A DNA stretch of 64,000 nt from Sipunculus nudus (Eukaryota; Annelida; Sipuncula; Golfingiida; Sipunculidae): the NCBI GenBank assembly GCA_026874595.1, contig CM049307.1:29176362-29240361 (forward strand), given 5' to 3'. Below the pieces are notes generated by a model. That model ran no database searches and was not told where the DNA came from. It worked only from the letters and a program-made list of their open reading frames with translations. Below, one piece after another: positions 21,266-33,822 of the stretch (positions are counted from its first letter, which is position 1; each line of letters starts with the position of its first letter). The position numbers and the translations under genes are program-made.

Positions 21266-24200
21266 TACATGTGTATTTGTGTTCCTCAACCCATGCCACT
21301 TCAAACGGGATTCCTTCACTAGAAAAAAGTAACTCCCGTTCAAATAAAAAATAGTTACACCTGTGTGCTACAAGCTAACCTAAACAAGCTGTCCAGACCA
21401 GATAAAGCTCATTGTTGTAGCAACAAGCTCCTAGATGGCGCTGTAACACTACTAGACGTGCGCAATGCGGTGAAGGCCCTTAAAAGAGGGAAATCCGGCG
21501 GTCTTGATCGTGTAACAAATGAGCACCTCATTTTTGGCGGGAATGCATTGACGGATCATCTTTGTCACCTTTTCAATTTAATGTTGTACACGGAAGAAAT
21601 TCCAGTTAGCTTGAAGCGCGGCCTTATTGTAACCATACCAAAAGGGAAAGGAAACAGTACAAAACCGGATGCACACAGAGGAATTTTGCTCATGTCTGTT
21701 ATTTATAAAATTTTCGAAAAAAATATTACTTGAACGTTTCTTGAAATTTATAAAGGTGAATCAGATCCAGTTTCCCGACAGTCTACAATTTGCTTACCAA
21801 AAACAAATGTCCTCATTACATGCTTCTTTTATAGTTCAAAAAGTTATTTCATATTTCAGAGAAAAGGGATCTAAAATATATCTGTGCTGCCTCGATAATC
21901 AGAGAGCTTTTGATTCAGTATGGCACTATGGTCTTCTATATAAGATTTTCAATTTAGGAATTAAGGGTAAATTTTAGAGGCTTATTGTTTCTTCCTATAC
22001 CAATGTTCAGAGCGCGGTTCAGGTGGATGCCTATATAAGTAGATGGTTCAATGTTAAACAGTCTGTACGGAAGGTGGGGTCTTATCACCCTGGTGGTTTT
22101 TGGTGTACATAAATGATCTGTTAGAAGAATTACGATATTCTAAATTTGGAGCCTGCATTGCCGATACTTATGTGGGTTCTCCAGTTCAGGCTGATGATGT
22201 TGCGCTACTCTCGCCTACTCCCCAGGGTCTTCAAAATATGATCAGTATATGCTATGCTCACAGTTCAAAATGGCGTTTAAACTTCAACCCCAAAAAATCA
22301 GTTATTCTGACGTTTGGGGAGAGTGTTTTGGCATTTAATAAATATTATTCAAAGCAAGAGTGGTATTAAGGACACGACGTTATTCGACAGGCGAGGAGTC
22401 ATGTGCATCTTGGTGTACATTTGCAGACTGACTTCACGCACAAAGAATCTGTTGCTAACGCGTGTCATAGGGGGAAAGGATCTTTTCTGTCATTGGCTGG
22501 TATCGGTGTTCGGCCAAAGGGTTTAAACCCACTTTCGTGTATGTTGCTATACAAACAGATTGTAATTCCTGGTGCTTTATTTGGCTGTGAGCTATGGAAT
22601 AATTTAAATAAGACTGAACTCTTGATATTGGAAAGATTTCACAGGTTTTGTGTTAAGATTTCTCAGGACTTAAAGCCTACTGTTAGAACTAATATTGCTT
22701 TATCAATGGTAGGTATACCCTGTTTAGAATCTTTTATTGATAAAGCAAAGTTAATTTTTTTTGGTAACTTGTACAGATTAATCATTTCAAATCCTTGCAA
22801 GAAAATCGTGATATACCGTTTCATTAACTTCTTGTTGAATAAAAGTCTTAAAATATACGGATTTACCGCCGACATGTATCGACTGTTAAACAAATATGAA
22901 CTGCTTGATACCATTTATAACTGCTTAATCGGTCGTGAACCCTTTCCAGACAGGGACGGATGGAGATGTAAAGTAATTGAAAGTATCGTGAACTATGAGT
23001 ATACCATGCATGAATTTAGCGTTTCGCGAGATTTGACCTTATTTAATTTTTAGCTCAGCTGACTATAAGTCATCTGAGCTATAGTCGTGGTCCATTGTCC
23101 GTCGTCCGTCCGTCTGTCCGTCCGTCCGTCCGTCCGTCCGTCCGTCCGTCCGTCCGTCCGTCCGTCCGTAGATGTGGCACGTTTTGAAACCGTAAGACCT
23201 AGGAATCCAAAATTCAGCATAATGTTAGATGTCCCCAAGATCTCCTACCAAGCCGAAAACTGGGTCTTTGCGACTTTGTTCCTTTGAGAAATTAAGGAAA
23301 AACCTCAATTTTTTATTAAAATCCTATTTTCACACTTCAGGACTGCCTATTATCAAAACCACTCATCTGATTTTCCTCATATTTACCATAAATATTCCTC
23401 TATATAGTTCCTATGTACATGCCAGAAATTAAGTCTGTAAAGTATAAATTCTTTAAGTTATGGGCCCAAACATAATGGACTTTGTAAAAAATCAGGAAAA
23501 ATAATAACTCACTTAACATGAAAAATATTGAAACTAGAGTCTATTTTCTCAAGTATATAACTATGTTTAATTAAGATTCAATTGTTTACCAAAAATTAGA
23601 TCTGAATTTTGTAAATTTTTTAAGTTATTAGCATAAAAAAAAAATCAGTACCTTAAATTTTGCCCAACTTTGACCATGGCACGTTTTTTTCCTGTAAGCA
23701 CCATTGATTTAATTTTCATAGCATGTAAACATAAATATTTAGTTTGTCTAAATCTGAAATTTGAAAATAAAAGCTTGAAAATTAAGCTAGTTATTGATTT
23801 TTTTCCTGTAGTCACTTGCTTTGATTACAGATGCAGGGTCCCACTCCAGGTCACTGGAAGTCAGCTATGCCAGGGTTTCTGATTTGTTACAGTCACTGGG
23901 GGAGATCCCCTGCTGTGACAGGTGTACAGTTATTCTCATATCACAACCCCAATCACCCCCCCCCCCCCCCCCCCCCCCCCGCAAACCCGACCCACCAAGT
24001 GTTATGCACTAATTGTTATTGTTTTCACTGTATCTCCTTAATTGTAATGCTGTTTCCACTCCGATATGCAAAAACTTTCCTTGAAAAAATAATTCAAGGT
24101 GTAATCAAGAAGATGCAATGTTGTGTAATGTAGCATTTTTAAAGAAATCAATTTTCTTTTAAATGATTTTAACAAATATAATTGAACCCATCAGTATGCT

Positions 24201-25593
24201 TATATTATTATTATATATGAAGCACATTATGGATAAATAAAGACACAATTAAAAATTGTGAAATCTAAATCAAGTATTATTTTTAGATATTTATTGTTTT
24301 GCAAATTTAAAAAGATATATTTTTGTGGTAAAAAATAAATAAACATTTGTATGCATGATGTGGTGTTATCTGACAAGATTGAGATTTATGATGATGCAAT
24401 TGAGAATTATGAATTAACTTTTATATTCAGATATATGTTAAATTGGAAATGTATAGAAATATAAACTTAAATTAGAAAATAATTGATGTGATAAAAAAAT
24501 GAGGATTTAATACAAACATTTGTTCATTATTTTCCTGCCTCAGCAGAATTTGAGATCAGGCTTTGTTTGCCCTGTTTTATGTTGTATATTAGCTCTTTTT
24601 CAACTGTATACATTTCATAAAAAAAATTACATATATATTTAATAATATATATTATACAAAAAAATAGATTCAATTGAACAAATGTGTAAACTACTGAAAT
24701 GTCAACAGTTAATCAAAAAACCAACTAATGATCATGGTAATAGTACAGATCATTTGTTCACAAACTGCTCACATGCTTTAGTTTCAACATTAGGAAACAC
24801 ATGGTCAGGTCACAAAATATTTTTTGCAACAATTTCTTGCTCATCAATACAAACCAATCATATAAACCAACCATGGCCTTTATTACCTCTTCCTCTTACA
24901 CTTTATCTCCATTTGATATTATTTTAGATTTTTACCTTCAAGGTTAACATCAGCTGAGCACAGTGACCCATAGGTCCCTTGTTTTGAGGTTCACGGTGAT
25001 CGCTTCTCGCCGTCTGCTCTGTGGGTAACATCAAGTCAGATTCCTGGTTTATTGCCTAGGTTCAGGTACTTAGCGCAGATACTTGTGAATCTGGAAAATT
25101 TTAATATGCAACATCAGCTCCTTTGTCATCGTTGCAGAAAATTATATTTCAATGCAGTAGTACATATAGTTGAATCCTGTACTGCTACAATTAACCAGAG
25201 AGAACATATGTGGAACTTTATTTGTGATAAATTACCCGTTCAGGTTGGGGCACAATTGGTTGCCCTGTCGGACATTGAACTCGTAAGAGCCTTGATAAAA
25301 GCGGAAATTGTATATTGATTAAATGAATCTTCCAAACTCGAACACTATTCAGCCGCTTTACTAAATGAGGTCTCTCTTTTCTTTAAAGAGTCTAAGAAGA
25401 TTCTTCATGAATTATATTGATCATTATCAAAGAACATATTAATTGCCTGTATGCCATACAACATGAAATGTTTTTCTATTTCACCTTTCTGATTATTGGT
25501 TTGTAATTTGGAATGCTTTTGTATTACTTCTGTATTGACATTTTTGTATGTTGATCTTCGCTTTGTCGGAGGAAATAAAGGTTAACAACAACA
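21266..25593 (+). pseudogene. Decayed LINE (non-LTR retrotransposon), 5'-truncated
   Basis: Reverse-transcriptase fragments run in order over three frames. The first, at 21365-21733, has VKALKRGKSGGLDR and LIVTIPKGKG. The second, at 21669-21977, has LDNQRAFDSVWH, the motif A aspartate. The third, at 22100-22369, has VQADDVALLS, the motif C ADD catalytic pair. The C-terminal part is at 22403-23050 and resumes after the family A insertion at 24986-25318 (FSPSALWVTSSQIPGLLP, LLCHRCRKLYFNAVVHIVES). At least three frameshifts or stops break the frame, and no endonuclease domain is present. The 3' end is a short AAC repeat. The clade was not assigned. The frame before and after the inserted element is compatible. 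Confidence 0.88.
23052..24981 (+). mobile_element. Family A/B element, copy 2, inserted into the LINE
   Basis: Starts after TTTTT with the AGCTCAGCTGACTATAAGTC hairpin and a long CCGT microsatellite (about 23097-23169). It ends CAGCTGAGCACAGTGACCCATAGGTCCCTTG before TTTTGAGG. The left part resembles family A. The right part, after a C-run at 23946-23980, resembles family B (GAACAAATGTGTAAACTACT). LINE coding sequence lies on both sides. It supplies a clear empty-site inference: the host was AATTTTGAGG or similar. Confidence 0.85.
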
Positions 25594-25675
25594 ACATGCC
25601 TTAATATTGTGCATACTAATGAGGCTGAGTGGGGTGGTACGACGCTGGCTACATGTCAAACAACTCAGTCATGGT
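25594..25675 (+). repeat. 82-bp direct repeat, right copy
   Basis: Right-hand counterpart of 21184-21265. It directly follows the LINE's AACAACAAC tail. Confidence 0.9.
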
Positions 25676-26343
25676 CAAGTGGTTACCTTTATCTAGGCAC
25701 TCATTAACAGACAGGAAAATGTGAGAGCGGACACTTGTAAAATGATATTGTGGTCAGAAGTTGCCGCTCGATTTGTTGAGCCCATGTCACGGAGTCACTG
25801 CCCCTGACTGTAATTGAGGCGTTTCCCAGCCTGCGGGACCAAAAGACCTGGCCGTAATACGGAATAGAGGAGTGACCGTAATTGACAACAAAATTATTAT
25901 GAAATATAACGGTCGAAAATTCGTGACCGGAAAATCTGACCGTTATAGACGTATTAGCCATTATTGAGGCGTGGCTGTTAGCAGGCGTTCTACTGTATAT
26001 ATATTTCTTCAGTCTGTCCAGCTGTGGTTCAGTAGAATATGCTACAAAGGTGCAGGGATAGAAACCCCTACTTTAAAATATCTAGACACTTGAGATGAAA
26101 ACTCATTGGAGACAGTTTATCCCAGTGACCAGTTTTCTGTAAGCTACCGCTCAAAACATTTGTAGCACATTTTAAAATCAGACTATTAATAATAGTGTCT
26201 GATTCTGCTTGGTATGAAATAATAGTATCATGGCTCATCAGAATGTAATTACCATGTCTTCATGCAAAGGTCATCTAAATCTGTTCTTCAGAAATTCACC
26301 AGATTGCGGGGTTGTTTTTAATAATGAGTTTGCAATGCGTCAA

Positions 26344-26483
26344 GATTCAAGGCATTTATTGAAAAAAAATGACTTATAGCAAAACATCAAAATGTTTATA
26401 TTGGAACACAAATGATTCAAGGCAGTTATTGAAAAAAATGACTTATAGCAAAGCATCAAAATGGTTACATTGGAACACAAATG
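26344..26483 (+). repeat. 70-bp tandem duplication
   Basis: GATTCAAGGCATTTATTG at 26344 recurs at 26414, and the two 70-bp units differ at a few positions only. Confidence 0.9.
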
Positions 26484-29216
26484 AACTGTTGACTTTTATA
26501 TATTCATAAAGAAACTATAAAAATGCATTAAAAATGTCATTTATACCATCACCTAAGGCAACTATATTTTTATCTTTGGTGGTTGGTTGTTTGATTTGTC
26601 TGTTAGTGAATTTAAGCAAATATTTTGAACAGATTTGGATCAAGTATGGGTTAAGGTAACAAACAGGGAACAGTCCATTCAGTTGTGGTTTTAATCTGGA
26701 TTGCCTCAATGTAAATTTGTTCAGCATCTTTACCATTGTGAAAGAGGGGAATTTGTTTATCCCAGCTGAGGTTCAGACTATGGTTAGTATCTGATGATAG
26801 AGGACGCCTTTGTTCTAGCAGTCAGAGATGGTGTGTGGTGCTACCATCAAAATGGTGAACCATGGCACACATCCCTGTGGTCCTGCATGTATATATTTCC
26901 TTGTCTTATGTACTGTGCACGCATGTTCATTTTGGATCATTTTAATAATCTTGATAAGTTTATTTAGACTTTAACAGTGGTATATATGCAGTTTCTGACT
27001 GCTTTCTAATTTGTGTAATATGAAAGTAGTATATTACTTCAGGCTTCGTATATTGAAGCAGGAGCAATGGATGCCGTAACCATAATTATTGTTTCCCTGA
27101 CCCTCTTGGGGAGACGTATTTTGTACACCGTTATGAAGCGGTAAGGCACTTTAAGTACACTTTCAGGGCTTGTCTGAATATTAGAGCTTGGGATTATGAG
27201 CTAGTTCATGATTATTATTTTTCATGATACACCCCTGTGATATGTTCTATACTGTGATAATTTGGATGATTCCACTATTGATATTGCATGTCATCTTTTA
27301 GTCCTGTGGAAAAAGTGGACTGCTGAATTAAGAAAAATAATTCACTGTACCTGTAACTTCCCCATTTACTTAAATTTATTGTCCTCAGTTTTCAAATCAT
27401 TAGGGAGGATTTGTGAACGGTATTCATGTTTGCGGTATTTTCATGTTTGGCAAATTTAGGTGTTGCAGACAGCAATCACATTGAACATTGATATTATTGG
27501 AAACCTGTAATAATGTATCAATACACGTTCTAAGTGCCTCACCATACATGAAAACATCAGTGAATTGTACCAGCTCATCTTAAAGTGCCTTTCACCGGAT
27601 TAAATTTACATCCCCAGATGTATTAACCTAGATAATCATTATAATTGTTATATAATTATGTACATCTAGTAAGATCAATTGTTTCATTATTTTATGCAAT
27701 ATAACCAGAGTTTAATGAGCACAAATTTAAAAGCTCAGATTGACTTACCCACCTATTGAGCTTGCTTTCATAATGCTTTGAGTGCTGCACCTATGTCTCT
27801 GCAAGGTTGTTGGTTCAGACAACTTGTCACACTAAGACCCCTGGCCAAGTCTTTACCTCAAGGGTGCACACTTTCCATCCAAGAGTGAATGGCTACTGGC
27901 CGATAGCAGTAGGCAACTTTTGATTGAATAACCTTTTAGCATGCATTCTGATTGCCTGCTTTGTATGCTCTACAGCTGATTTTAGATATCAGGAGGAATA
28001 TGTATCTCTGCCTAAAAGCAGTCTAAAATATGATTAGACTGACATCATCAGTGATATCAGCTTATAAGTTTTGGCTTTACCATTAATTATTTCCCTACCA
28101 TGAGTAAATAGCACTCAGAGAAACTAATAATAACTTGTTAAAGTACTTTTTATATTCAGAAATGATATACCACAGCACAAACTGTCAGTTCTTCCTGCTA
28201 GTATTAGCTGACTAATCCATCATGACCACGCCCAGGTGATTCACACTTCACACCTATCCATACCATCATAAATATTCCTGGCATGTAGAAATGGTAGTCA
28301 TATTAATAGAAAGTGCTGAGTTCACTATCCTGTTTACCTGGAGAAACAGATCACTCTAAATCAATACCTATGATGCTTTGATTTCTAGTGTTTGAGTCAT
28401 ATTCTGCTGAATGTATGTACATGTAATACAGAGAACATTTGAATATGGATATTAATTAATAAAAAAATGTGTACATTAATTACTTGAAAATTTTCTTATT
28501 ACTCATTCACAGCTAAAGTGTAAAAGTGAATTTAACAGTCAACTTAGTTGTTTAGCCTTTGTTTAAGATCTTTGTTTTTGCAAAAGCACAGATAGGCTTG
28601 ATCCCCTGTTTTGCAACCAGCTTACCTCTAGACTGATTTGCCTCTGGTTAAACAGTTTAGCATGGTGATTTATAGTGTACTAGTTTATTGAAGAATATGT
28701 GTTGGCATTATTTAACAGACCAAGGGAATATATTTGTGTAACTGAAATTGCTGCTCAGTAGTTTTATACTTCTGACATGGTCATTCAAATGTTCTATAAT
28801 AAACATGGCTTTGAGGGACAATGTAACATTATTGGTTTAAGAATCTTTCAATTTTTGAAGATTTTAGTGGGCTGATGGGCTTGTAATAAAACATGAATGC
28901 TGTACATGAAACCTCATGCAAGGTTGAGTGACATCATCAGAGTAATTTTTCACAGACTATATAGTTTCGTATGCTATTATCATGTGTCCAGTGTCAAAAC
29001 CTGAAGGAATGTTAGTTAAGGGGTTCCTGTCAGACCATATATGTGTTCAGGGCTGAAGTAAAAGAGTTTCAGGCTTTTGTGTGTGAGACCAGTACACACA
29101 GGTGATAGGGCATGTTTGTTAACCAGAGGTAGTCTAGAAGATTGTTTCATACCTAACAAGGCTTGGGGAGAGGACTATTTTATAGCTTGAAACACACATT
29201 TAGTTTTACAATTACA

Positions 29217-29395
29217 TGTTGAGTTATGGTATATACATTGAGTTTTACACTAAAATTTTGGGTCATGGTATAAATATGAGTTAACACTTATTTGTTGAGT
29301 CATGGTACATGGAGTCTTACACTTGTATGTTTGGTCATGGTGTATACATTTGAGTTTTTCTCATTATTTATTGGGTCATGGTATATAAAGTATTT
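29217..29395 (+). repeat. Degenerate ~40-bp tandem repeat
   Basis: The phrase GGTCATGGTATA with GAGTTTTACAC recurs about five times at roughly 35-40 bp spacing. Confidence 0.65.
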
Positions 29396-29497
29396 CATCT
29401 CATGAACAAAATTTAGTCAAGATACAAGCAGGGTTATGTTCTGATGGTCATGTATATGACTCCCTGTCATTCTAAGTTAACATGTTGCTTTTATAAG

Positions 29498-29815
29498 GTC
29501 TGTGCTGAATCACCAAGAACCTGTGATGTCCACCCTGAGGCCGCATCCAAACATGCTGGGTGTGTGGTCAGCCACAGACACTGACCTCAGATGGCCTGGC
29601 TTTCTTGACCTGAGCCCTGGGTGTCTGGTGCCTTCTGAGTGTTGTTTGATAACAGGCAGAGAGGGAGAAGAAGGTCTAGAGGTCCAGCTGGCAGTCCTGT
29701 CACTCTGTCTGATCTCTCAGGGGTCTCAACTTTTGATCTTTGTTCTTCAGTATTCTCCTCCTGCCAGCTCTCCACATGCAGCAGATTAAGTACACTGGCA
29801 TATAATTCATCTTGA
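29498..29815 (+). other. Candidate Dok-7 C-terminal coding block (unproven)
   Basis: This is a GC-richer island in AT-rich surroundings, preceded by a fair acceptor (TTGCTTTTATAAG). One frame is open for about 97 codons to TAA at 29787 and contains MLGVWSATDTDLRW, which resembles LDVWRATDELG in the human Dok-7 tail. A second frame, open from an acceptor-like AACAG at 29655 to TGA at 29813, reads SPVTLSDLSGVSTFDL, a Ser-rich tail typical of adaptors. Neither phase joins exon 5 (phase 1) directly, so an extra exon would be needed. Could equally be chance. Confidence 0.22.
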
Positions 29816-30299
29816 GCTACACAGCTGTTTAAACTGATTATGAGGAGGTGATTAAGTCATTCAAAAAATCTGATTATAGTACAGTCAATGATTATTAATA
29901 TTACTTCATTATTGGTACATAACAAATAGATATAACATTAAATAATTTGTTTTAACAATTCTGTATTATTATTATTATTATTATATACTTAAACAAAAAT
30001 ATTTCATCATTGATCTGGTTGTAATATGACATTATTATGTAAACCCTTTTGATTGAACATTATGCCTGAGTTGGCTGGATATTTTTTCTGAACTATCAGC
30101 AGTACTTTGAAACCCTAGGAAATGGGAAGATAAGTCCCACTTCCCGTTGCTGTTTACATGGTTTACAGTTGACTATATGACCCCAGTAAAAGTGACCTGA
30201 AGCATCAAACAGCAAGGGCTCCACCAGCACTGAGAATATGTTATAATGATAGCACCCCATCGCCCTGTAAGTATGTTTTTAGTATGTGTAAGCCTTGAA

Positions 30300-30535
30300 G
30301 TGGCTGCAATTACAGTTCCCCCAGGGGAGAGTGCCGGTCACATGATGCTTGCATAGGTCACATGACTTTCAGCACATTTGGTACCAGATTGCCCTGATAA
30401 GCTGTTGACAGTCACTCAGTGATACAGCAACAGTTTAGGCAGGCAGCCACAGCACAGGCAGTATACTTGTGCTGTCCTGACTACCGGTACATACCAACAG
30501 AGAGGGATACCTTCAGATTATAAAAGTAAGTCGAA
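30300..30535 (+). promoter_or_regulatory. Possible alternative promoter / 5' non-coding exon
   Basis: A region with two E-boxes in the same context (GGTCACATGA at about 30337 and GGTCACATGAC at about 30356) leads into a GC-richer stretch that ends at a strong donor, AAAA|GTAAGT at 30536. No open frame is required for a 5' UTR exon. This is inference from composition and the donor only. Confidence 0.2.
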
Positions 30536-31052
30536 TGAACTGTTATGGCATCAACTAAATTCCTGTCTTATATAAACATCTTGCGCAGCTCAACCTGCTG
30601 CTGATTCCAGGACTGTACCTGTGGAGCTGTCATGTCATACCTGTAATACAAAGGAGCGCACCAATTCATGATCAGCTGCTAGAATGGTCTTGGTTTGAAC
30701 TGAGCTGGTACCAAACAGCTACCATTCATTGGATTTAAACAGTCATCAAGCCAACCAGCAAACTAGCAGTATTTGGATGTATTCTTTACTGTCAGTTAAT
30801 TGGTAAACCACATAATTTGCATAAAATGTTGTTTTAGACAGCATTTGACCTGTAACAAGGATTTTGACTTTTGCTTTTCCTTTACCAATTGCAAGCTGGT
30901 GCAAGGTATAAATGGCATTGTGTTTCTGATGGTTTATGACATAATTACAAGAGAATATAGTTTTGATCAATAGAAACTTCCATAAGTTTTCCATCAATTT
31001 ATCAGCACTATGCATAGACTGCCCCTCTGAGTATTTCAATAACCAGTTTTAA

Positions 31053-31526
31053 GGGCCGTCCCCCTAAACCCCCAAAACACCGATGTTTTGGGTACCTGTG
31101 ACAAAACACCACGAAACACCCTTTTAAATTCGAATTTGAAGCCAAAACATAACACCAATCAATAAATAATCATCTGATGAATATATCTCTGCAATATTGT
31201 GTATGAAATTTATGACACAAAGATAGAACGAGTGTTTCTTGCCGTGGTCGGTTCACCAGCAGACACGGCAACCATTTATGCCAGCTATGACGCTGCCCCC
31301 TTGTGGTGCAAGTCGCAATAAAGCAGAGCACTTTTAAGTTATACAAAACACCATTGCTTTCTTTTATTTTACAGAATAGTGGCACAATTATGCATTGATA
31401 TATGCAACAGATGATAATTTAATAACCAATGCCAAAGTTTTGCTTCAAATTCGAATTTAGAAGGGTGTTTCATGGTGTTTCGTCACACATACCCCAAACA
31501 CCGTGTTTAGGTGTTTAGGCAGACCC
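31053..31526. mobile_element. Foldback MITE with ~100-bp inverted ends
   Basis: The left arm (31053-31156) starts GGGCCGTCCCCCTAAAC and runs through AAACACCACGAAACACCC and AAATTCGAATTTGAAG. The right arm (about 31430-31526) is its inverse, ending GTTTAGGCAGACCC. Both ends are flanked by TTTTAA (31047-31052 and 31527-31532), a likely target duplication that includes TTAA. No transposase. About 270 bp of unique interior lies between the arms. Confidence 0.82.
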
Positions 31527-33822
31527 TTTTAAGGGTGAAGATATTGGTTTTTATTATCCCAACTTTTTTTTCAAATGAAGATTGAAAATTCATGTATAGT
31601 CTGTCTCAGTACCTGTGTCAACATGTTTTTCCAGGATAATTTTCACACACAACAAACATTATAAAAATTCTTACCCAGTGGTTTGCAGGAGCAATTCCAT
31701 CGACAGACTGAGTGAAAAATTATGTCTTACCTTAACTGAATTTCCATGAGACAAATAATCCAAAATATGACAGAACAGTCATCAATGTTTACAAAATATT
31801 CATTACTGGTGAACTGAGAAAAAAACGAGCCATTCCAGCCATTCACTATTGTCTTATACTTACATCCCTATTCTCTGAAAAAATACACCAGTTAATACAT
31901 AAGTGGTGAGCTTAGCTAAGGATTCCAATATTCAGGAATAGGAACATGTTGAATTAGTACAATTACAGCTCACGTCAGCTGCAATTGTACCCATCATTTT
32001 CACCATTGACCAATGGAGGCAAGGAAAAGAACATGTATGTTTAGTGGTTGTACATTGTGTCTATATCAGCCAGATCATAAGCAGTATGAAGCATGTCATA
32101 ACACTGTGAAACAAAAGCTACTGACATCTCAGTCAGCTATCAAATATCCTTGTAAGCATTATTTTTATTTCCAGGAAGGTAGGATGAAATATTTTGTATG
32201 CAGGCTTTGCAGATTTCACCTTAACAACCCCTCCTGAGCTGTTTACAACTGGCTCCATCTGTTGTCCTGCTCATCATCGATAGCCCAATTTACACAGAAA
32301 TTATCTGGTTTGACCTAACCAAATCTAGCTAGCTTATCTTGTCTGTACACTGTGCAAGGCCAAGTGACCCTTTCAAACCACTCTTCCATTGGTGCCAAGC
32401 GTTTGTCTAAATCTTGCCTCATTTACAAATAGACATTCATTGCGATCAGTAGTAGTAGTGGGTAGTGCTGGGCCACTCTAGGTTTAGAGCGGACACTCCA
32501 GTTGTGCATCCACATAATTTGCTCTCTTTACTTAGCACAGTGTAGCATGCACTAAAATCTAGACCCACCTATCACTCAATACTTAGACTGTTCCAATTTG
32601 AAATTAAGCATGTTCAGCCAAGATCAAAGTGCATTTTAGGATATCTAGAGCTTTCAGGATTTTGTGTTTATGGGGCTAATATGGGGGCTTGCACATTCAG
32701 AGCACAGATAATATTCTATGGGTTAGAAACTTCCAATTCAGCAGCTAAACTGGTTATGACAAGTAATCATTGAAAAGTTATTAAAACTGGGGTTCAGTTA
32801 GTTCTAATTACTGCTAGATCAGAGAAACAACAATTAAGTAGCTTTAACAGTTGTGTCCAAGGCTGCTAAATTATCTTGTACCAAATAAGAAATTGTTGGT
32901 CATCATGAAAGTTATAAGAATTGAGTTCCAGGGTCCATGTCACCAGACAGAATAATTAGTGAAGAATGGTACAGGTGACTGTCACTGGAAAGAATGTGAT
33001 TTCTTGCGGTTACATCTGCAGTGGGGTGGGGTAGGGGCAGGGTTGAGATAGCTGCAGTATTAAAGGACTTGAAGAGCATAATATCTTTGGAATGTATTGT
33101 GGAATGTGTCACTCAGGCCTGACTTTATGGCATTGAGGGAATGGCCCTAGTGTGAGGCAGAAAAAATGGGGTTTACCATATAGTAGTGAATAGGGATGCT
33201 CATAAGGGGTTTGTTATTATTATATTTCAGGGCTAAGTTAAAAATATGAAAGATTTTCTTGTGTATTCTCTGTATAACTGTGCCTTTTGGTGCTTTGTGA
33301 GTGTAAGAGAAAGAGTGGATGGGGAGAGAAAGAGAGAGATACACAGTGAAAGAGTGTTCATATGTGTGTGTCATGGTGTACTGTTATGTTTTGTCTGCCT
33401 GTTAACAGTGTTACACTCACAATGCATGGCTTATGGACTTTTAATATTAAGTTCAAGTCAAGAGGAGAAACTTCTTGTAATGACCATAAGTGAAGTTATT
33501 AAATCAGATTTACTTCTTGACAGGCATTTACTGAAAACCTAAAGAGGACCTGCTAGATAGTATATTGTAGACGGGAAGTTGAATAGAGTTGGGATTTTCA
33601 GCTATTTCAACTAATGAGAGAGTTTAAAAGATTATTAAGAAAATCTATAAAATAAAACATATTCTCTGTTTTGTCAATGACTTTAGTAGTATTTGTAATT
33701 TGTTGGAGAAATTTTTTAAAAGAAAGGGAAACATTCCCAATACCAGCCATCAGGTTCTCTGTATTTGTAAAGTTCAAGCTTTGATATGTTGGTAGGAATG
33801 ATTTTTTTCATGTCTTATATAG

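Larger units (their letters stand above)
20979..25995. mobile_element. Pogo/Tigger-like non-autonomous element, split by a LINE
   Basis: Perfect 14-bp inverted ends, CAGTAGAACGCCTG at 20979 and CAGGCGTTCTACTG ending at 25995, are flanked by TA on both sides. CAGT...AAC-type ends with TA duplication are characteristic of the pogo/Tigger branch of Tc1/mariner. Without the internal LINE (21266-25593) and one copy of the 82-bp repeat the element is about 0.6 kb. Its interior mentions many motifs of the form GACCGTTAT and CCGTAATT, and no transposase frame. Confidence 0.75.
25998..31052. other. Intron 5 or intergenic, mostly unassigned
   Basis: About 5 kb of AT-rich sequence with no proven exon. 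Supported items within it are a 70-bp tandem duplication (26344), a degenerate tandem tract (29217), an open GC-richer block (29498) and a possible promoter/5' exon (30300), each listed separately. A 34-codon open stretch before a GTAAGG donor at about 27034-27143 was also seen, but has no partner exon. Confidence 0.4.

Noticed and set aside
23050..23238. TDGRTDGRTDGR-type frame
   Set aside because: Translation of the CCGT tetranucleotide microsatellite.
27034..27143. 34-codon open stretch with a GTAAGG donor
   Set aside because: Needs phase 0, which does not fit exon 5 (phase 1). It may be part of a dispersed repeat, and no partner exon was found.
33246..33542. 98-codon frame with ERVDGERKREIHSE
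   Set aside because: Depends on a GAGAGAAA purine tract. No acceptor/donor pair fits and no family was recognised.
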